A DNA stretch of 64,000 bases from positions 186,015-250,014 of the forward strand of contig NZ_RJJW01000002.1 in assembly GCF_003781945.1 (NCBI RefSeq). The letters run 5' to 3'. The notes beneath the pieces were generated by a model. It had not been told where the DNA came from. It was given only the letters and a program-made list of their open reading frames with translations, and ran no database searches. A program made the translations under genes and the position numbers. Below are positions 60,505-64,000 of the stretch, piece after piece. This stretch comes from Halorubrum sp. CSM-61 (GTDB lineage Archaea; Halobacteriota; Halobacteria; Halobacteriales; Haloferacaceae). Numbering within the stretch: position 1 is the stretch's first letter; each line of letters begins with the position of its first letter.

Positions 60505-61094
60505 GCCTCCACCCCCGTGAGCGGCTCCACGAGACGCAGGTCCTTCTCGTCGGCCAGCTCCCGGACCGCCGCGACCGCGGCCTCCGTCTCCCCGGCGCGG
60601 GCCTCCAGGCGGAGCCGCGCGCTCGACGCCTCCTCGGTCCCCTGCGGCGCCGCCAGCGACACGTCGGCGACGGAGGCCGACTCGCAGGCCTCGATCCGCG
60701 AGAGGGTGTCCGAGAGGTCCGTGTCGATGAGGTGGCCGAAGAGCAGGATGGTCACCTCCTCGGCGTACCGCTCAGTTCCCGCCTGCATCACGTTCACGCC
60801 CTCGGTCCGGAGCGCCTCGACGATCCCCTCGAACCGCTCCGGGGTCGCCTCGAAGTCGACCTCGACCGGGATCCGACCGCGGGGCGTCTTGTTCCCGCGC
60901 TCGTGGTAGATCGAGAGGAGGTTCCCGCCGTTGTCGGCGATCGGGTGGAGCGCGGCGAGCAGCTGCCCCGGCTCGTCGGCGAGTTCGAGCCGCACCGTGT
61001 GCGTCGACGGCGTCGCCGAGGCGCGGCCGCCGTCCGGCGTGGCGTCCTCGTCGTCCGCCGCCTCCTCGGGGACGCCGTCGCGGGCGTCGCTCAC
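60501..61094 (-). CDS. ACT-domain amino-acid-binding protein, partner of homoserine dehydrogenase
   Basis: This is 197 residues from GTG 61094, set by GGAGGTG about 5-6 nt upstream and by the GTGA overlap with the leader ORF. The N-terminus is acidic and disordered. The ACT part begins HTVRLELADEPGQLLAALHPIADNGGNLLSIYHERG (about 33-68) and a second ACT-like half follows (VTILLFGHLIDTDLSDTLSRIE). It probably binds threonine or another aspartate-family product and regulates hom, overlapping it by 4 nt. Confidence 0.85.
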   Translation of the reverse strand: MSDARDGVPEEAADDEDATPDGGRASATPSTHTVRLELADEPGQLLAALHPIADNGGNLLSIYHERGNKTPRGRIPVEVDFEATPERFEGIVEALRTEGVNVMQAGTERYAEEVTILLFGHLIDTDLSDTLSRIEACESASVADVSLAAPQGTEEASSARLRLEARAGETEAAVAAVRELADEKDLRLVEPLTGVEA

Positions 61095-61258
61095 GCCGCC
61101 ACCTCCGCGTCGGGGGCGGTCGGCGGCGCGGCGAGTGGCGTTCCGGCGGTCGCCGTCGCCGCTGTGGTCGCGATTCGGCACGGTCCTGTCGGCGGGGCGG
61201 AGCGGTCGCTTGCTGGCTCCGTCGCGGTGCGCCGAGCGGGAGTCGTGCCCGTCTGCAT
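61091..61258 (-). CDS. Thr-rich leaderless upstream ORF (possible leader peptide)
   Basis: From ATG 61258 a 55-codon frame runs to a TGA that overlaps the GTG of the ACT gene (GTGA). Twelve of the 55 residues are Thr, including TTAATATAGT near the centre; Ala and Pro are also frequent. The TATA (61283-61290, minus) is 25-32 nt upstream, so the ATG would be the 5' end of the mRNA. If translated it would couple to the ACT-hom operon for threonine biosynthesis. GC-rich codons for Thr/Ala could also produce this by chance. No homologue is known to me. Confidence 0.4.
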   Translation of the reverse strand: MQTGTTPARRTATEPASDRSAPPTGPCRIATTAATATAGTPLAAPPTAPDAEVAA

Positions 61259-61282
61259 ACCCGAAACGAGTCGGGGGATCGG

Positions 61283-61290
61283 GTATAAGC
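61283..61290 (-). promoter_or_regulatory. TATA box of the ACT-hom operon
   Basis: On the minus strand, GCTTATAC lies 25-32 nt before ATG 61258. Transcription should start at or next to that ATG. Confidence 0.6.
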
Positions 61291-61578
61291 CTTCGGCGAT
61301 GGCAGGCGTTGCCTCACTCCCGTCCGTGTGAACTCACGGCACGGAAGTCGGCGGAAAAGCGGAGCGGATCGTCGCCGGGGACCCCACCGACAACCGTCTC
61401 GATCGCTCTCCGAACGGGACCGTTCCGACGCCTGTGACTAGTCCGTTCGAACGGATAAAATGCGTTATAAACCATAAATGTGGTTCTTTTCAATATTCTT
61501 CCTAACGAGAACGCCATACGGACTACGATCGTCGAATTGTTCCGAGGCCTTTTGAGTACGCTTATCGTATGAGACACG
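61291..61578. other. Intergenic region, promoter-like AT-rich part
   Basis: No gene is seen. From about 61435 to 61560 the sequence is AT-rich (ATAAAATGCGTTATAAACCATAAATG), with several TATA-like words. It may hold promoters for the downstream small gene at 61579 and perhaps an unrecognised RNA. Confidence 0.4.
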
Positions 61579-61848
61579 ATGTCACGAATTCCCGAGTCCG
61601 AAGCGGTCGAGGAGGGCGACGAGTACTACCACGTCCGGTATCGGGACCCGGACCGGTTCGACGAGATCCGAACACCGGACTGGGCGGACCGCGTCTCCGG
61701 CTCCGTCTCGGAGGGCAGCGAGGTGCGGATGGGAAAGCGGGAGGACGACGACGATTGGGTGGTTCAGTCCGTGTTGATCAAGAAGAACGCGGGCGAAACG
61801 AAGGCCCGCGAGCAAGCGGACGAGATCATCGAAAAGATCGAGACGTGA
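61579..61848 (+). CDS. Small conserved-looking acidic protein (89 residues)
   Basis: The protein starts MSRIPESEAVEEGDEYYHVRYR, then RTPDWADRVSGSVSEGSEVRMGKR, DDDDWVVQSVLIKKN and EQADEIIEKIET. It looks like a single beta-rich domain ending in a helix. CTTATCG about 15 nt upstream is not ideal for a leaderless promoter. It is convergent to EF-2. The coding composition is typical for a halophile. I do not recognise the family. Confidence 0.7.
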   Translation: MSRIPESEAVEEGDEYYHVRYRDPDRFDEIRTPDWADRVSGSVSEGSEVRMGKREDDDDWVVQSVLIKKNAGETKAREQADEIIEKIET

Positions 61849-61941
61849 CGGAGTCGAGACGTGAGAGGGATCGAGGTGTGAAAGGGATCGAGGCGTGACG
61901 GAGCCGAGAGACCGCGGAAAACCGCGGACCGCGTCGGCGAC

Positions 61942-64000
61942 TTAGAAGTAGTCGATCGACTGCGGCAGTTCCAGCTTCATGCCCTTCCGCTCGCGGATCT
62001 CCATGATCTTCTCGCGCTGGAGGTTGTCGACGAGCACGCGGAAGCCCGCGTTCTCGGTGTTCCACGAGGCGCGGCCCTCGGTGGCCGAGCGGATGTCGGA
62101 GGAGAACCCGATCATCTCCTCGACGGGCGCGATGCCCTCGACGACCATGAGGTCGCCCTCCTGGTACATGTCGTCGACGCGGCCGCGGCGGCCCTGGATC
62201 TCGCCGGACGCCGCGCCCATGTGCTCCGAGGGCACGTCGATCCGGACGTCCTGAATCGGCTCCAGCAGGCGGACCTCGCCGTCGATCAGCGAGCGGTGGA
62301 CCGCGTCGCGGACCGCGGGGATGACCTGCGCGGGACCGCGGTGGATGGTGTCCTCGTGGAGCTTCGCGTCGTGCAGGCGGAACAGCGACCCCTGGACCGG
62401 CTCGGCGGCGAGCGGCCCGTCGTCGAGCGCCTCCTGTAGCCCTTCTAAGACGAGCTCCATCGTCTCGTTGAGGTGCTGGATCCCCTTCGTGTCGTCGATG
62501 AGGATGTTCGTCCGGTGGATGTGCTCGACGTTCTGGGAGGTGTCCTTGTCCATGCCGGCCTCCTGGAGCGCCTCGCGGCGCTCCAGTTCGGGCATGTCCA
62601 TCGAGACCTCGCCGAGCTGGATGGCGTCGACGATCTCCTGGGCCATCGGCTCGACGGTGAGGTAGAACTTGTTGTGGCGGTTCGGCGACTGCCCCTCGAC
62701 CTCGCGGGAGGCCTCCTGGGGCTGCTCGCGGAACACGACGATCGGCTCCCCGGTGATGACCGGGATGCCCTGGTTGTCGCGGATCCGCTGGGTGATCACT
62801 TCGAGGTGGAGCTCGCCCTGCCCGCTGATGAGGTGCTCGCCCGTGTCCTCGTTGATCTCGATCTGGATCGTCGGGTCCTCCTTGGCGACCTGCTGGAGCG
62901 TCTCGATGAGCTTCGGCAGGTCGTCCATGTTCTGGGCCTCGACGGACTTCGTGATGACCGGCTCGGAGATGTGCTCGATCGACTCGAACGGCGTCATCTC
63001 CACGGAGGAGACGGTGGAGCCGGCGATGGCGTCACGCAGGCCGGTGACCGACGCGATGTTCCCGGCCGGGACGCGGTCCACCTCCTCGCGCTCGGACCCC
63101 ATGAAGAGGCCGACGCTCTGGATGCGGTTCTTGCCCGCGGTCCCGGAGACGTACAGCTCCTGTCCCTTCTCCAGCGTGCCGGAGAAGACGCGACCGGTCG
63201 CGATCTCGCCCGCGTGCGGGTCCATGGAGATGTCGGTGACCATGAAGACGACGTCGCCGTCCTCGTCGACGAGCTGCATCCCCTCGGCCAGTTCGGAGTC
63301 CGCGTCGCCGCGCCAGATGCGCGGGACACGACGGGGCTGGGCGTCGACCGGGTTCGGGAAGTGCTCGCAGACCATGTCGAGCACGACGTCCGAAAGCGGC
63401 GTCCGCTCGTGGAGCTCGTCGCGCTTGTCGTTCCGTTCGAGCTCCATGATGTCGCCGAAGTCCATGCCGGTCCGCTGCATCGACGGCATCGAGACGCCCC
63501 ACTTGTACAGCGCGGAGCCGAACCCGACCGTCCCGTCCTCGACGGAGACGGTCCAGTCCTCGGGGATGTCGTCCATGTTCTCGGCCATCCCGCGGATGAG
63601 CTCGTTGACGTCGGCGATGACCGACATCAGCCGCTCCTGCATCTCCTCGGGCCCCTCCTGGAGCTCGCTTATGAGGCGGTCGACCTTGTTGATGAACAGC
63701 GCCGGCTTCACGCCCTCGCGGAGCGCCTGCCGGAGCACCGTCTCGGTCTGGGGCATCGCGCCCTCGACGGCGTCGACGACCACTAAGGCGCCGTCGACCG
63801 CGCGCATCGCGCGGGTGACGTCGCCACCGAAGTCGACGTGGCCCGGGGTGTCGATGAGGTTGATGAGGTGGTTGGTGTCCTCGTACTCGTGGGTCATCGA
63901 AACGTTCGCCGCGTCGATGGTGATGCCGCGCTCCTGTTCGTCCTCCTTCGTGTCCATCGCGAGCTGCTCGCCCGCGGTGTCCTGGGAGATCATGCCGGCA
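61942..64000 (-). CDS. fusA: Elongation factor EF-2 (N-terminus outside the window)
   Basis: About 685 C-terminal codons are in the window; the start and Walker A lie beyond position 64000. Visible motifs: [13 protein letters not shown] (switch I), [13 protein letters not shown] (switch II), FINKVDRLI (NKxD). The ribosome-contact tip [19 protein letters not shown] holds the His normally converted to diphthamide. The C-terminus ends [10 protein letters not shown]. It translocates tRNA and mRNA on the ribosome. Confidence 0.96.
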   Translation of the reverse strand, partial: AGMISQDTAGEQLAMDTKEDEQERGITIDAANVSMTHEYEDTNHLINLIDTPGHVDFGGDVTRAMRAVDGALVVVDAVEGAMPQTETVLRQALREGVKPALFINKVDRLISELQEGPEEMQERLMSVIADVNELIRGMAENMDDIPEDWTVSVEDGTVGFGSALYKWGVSMPSMQRTGMDFGDIMELERNDKRDELHERTPLSDVVLDMVCEHFPNPVDAQPRRVPRIWRGDADSELAEGMQLVDEDGDVVFMVTDISMDPHAGEIATGRVFSGTLEKGQELYVSGTAGKNRIQSVGLFMGSEREEVDRVPAGNIASVTGLRDAIAGSTVSSVEMTPFESIEHISEPVITKSVEAQNMDDLPKLIETLQQVAKEDPTIQIEINEDTGEHLISGQGELHLEVITQRIRDNQGIPVITGEPIVVFREQPQEASREVEGQSPNRHNKFYLTVEPMAQEIVDAIQLGEVSMDMPELERREALQEAGMDKDTSQNVEHIHRTNILIDDTKGIQHLNETMELVLEGLQEALDDGPLAAEPVQGSLFRLHDAKLHEDTIHRGPAQVIPAVRDAVHRSLIDGEVRLLEPIQDVRIDVPSEHMGAASGEIQGRRGRVDDMYQEGDLMVVEGIAPVEEMIGFSSDIRSATEGRASWNTENAGFRVLVDNLQREKIMEIRERKGMKLELPQSIDYF

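Noticed and set aside
61095-61181. N-terminal extension of the ACT protein from ATG 61181
   Set aside because: Arg-rich and unlike the acidic proteome; GGAGGTG and the GTGA overlap favour GTG 61094.
1-64000. tRNA genes, CRISPR arrays or insertion sequences
   Set aside because: No tRNA cloverleaf with CCA-end consensus, no regular short repeats with spacers and no transposase motif were recognised; faint tRNA-like stems in the repeat copies lack T-loop and anticodon features.

Overview
The window is haloarchaeal, most like Halorubrum or a close relative. It is GC-rich, its proteins are very acidic, and many genes have leaderless promoters with a TTTATA/TTTAAG-type box about 25 nt before an ATG or GTG. 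Diagnostic genes include CetZ, GGGP synthase, PAN, Mre11/Rad50, an intein-containing PolB, aRF1 and EF-1alpha/EF-2. No tRNA, rRNA, CRISPR array or transposase gene was found.

Layout. 0.1-5.0 kb: two small zinc-finger proteins, a UvrD-like helicase, an M24 peptidase, a small membrane protein and riboflavin synthase. 5.2-8.5 kb: two Tat lipoproteins, a copper-amine-oxidase-like protein and a DyP-peroxidase-like protein, both altered at key catalytic positions. 8.6-20.6 kb: GGGP synthase and CetZ (minus strand), then a long plus-strand type IV pilus/Tad-like locus (coiled-coil protein, VirB11/PilB-like ATPase, TadC-like protein, four single-TM surface proteins ending in a 1,087-residue one). 20.7-25.3 kb: an SDR enzyme, a membrane-anchored DHH phosphoesterase, PAN and a winged-helix regulator. 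25.4-35.4 kb: DNA repair and replication (mre11-rad50, three small conserved genes, polB with an intein). 35.6-40.3 kb: sufCBD, a ferritin-like protein and a DtxR/SirR metal regulator. 40.4-45.3 kb: aRF1, argS and a sugar epimerase, separated by repeat elements. 45.9-57.0 kb: a putative iron-repressed island (Fe3+ ABC permease and binding protein, gluconate-dehydrogenase-like pair, GT2 enzyme, membrane glycosyltransferase, RGP-like protein, flippase). Five of its transcription starts carry the same palindrome, TTTAGG-N4-CCTAAA, which resembles DtxR/IdeR iron boxes. 57.1-64 kb: rhomboid protease, rpsJ, EF-1alpha, homoserine dehydrogenase with an ACT partner, a small protein and most of EF-2 (cut by the window end).

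Three things stand out. First, a family of long intergenic repeats (about 29.9, 41.8, 44.1, 45.6 and 50.9 kb) keeps the same hairpins while the arm sequences change, the pattern expected of a structured RNA family. Second, the iron-box island couples iron uptake to surface-glycan genes, with a DtxR-type regulator encoded nearby. Third, the exported amine-oxidase-like/DyP-like pair has lost key residues in both partners. Smaller points are AT-rich codon patches at conserved PolB motifs, one of which holds the intein, and a Thr-rich leaderless ORF before the ACT/homoserine dehydrogenase operon.
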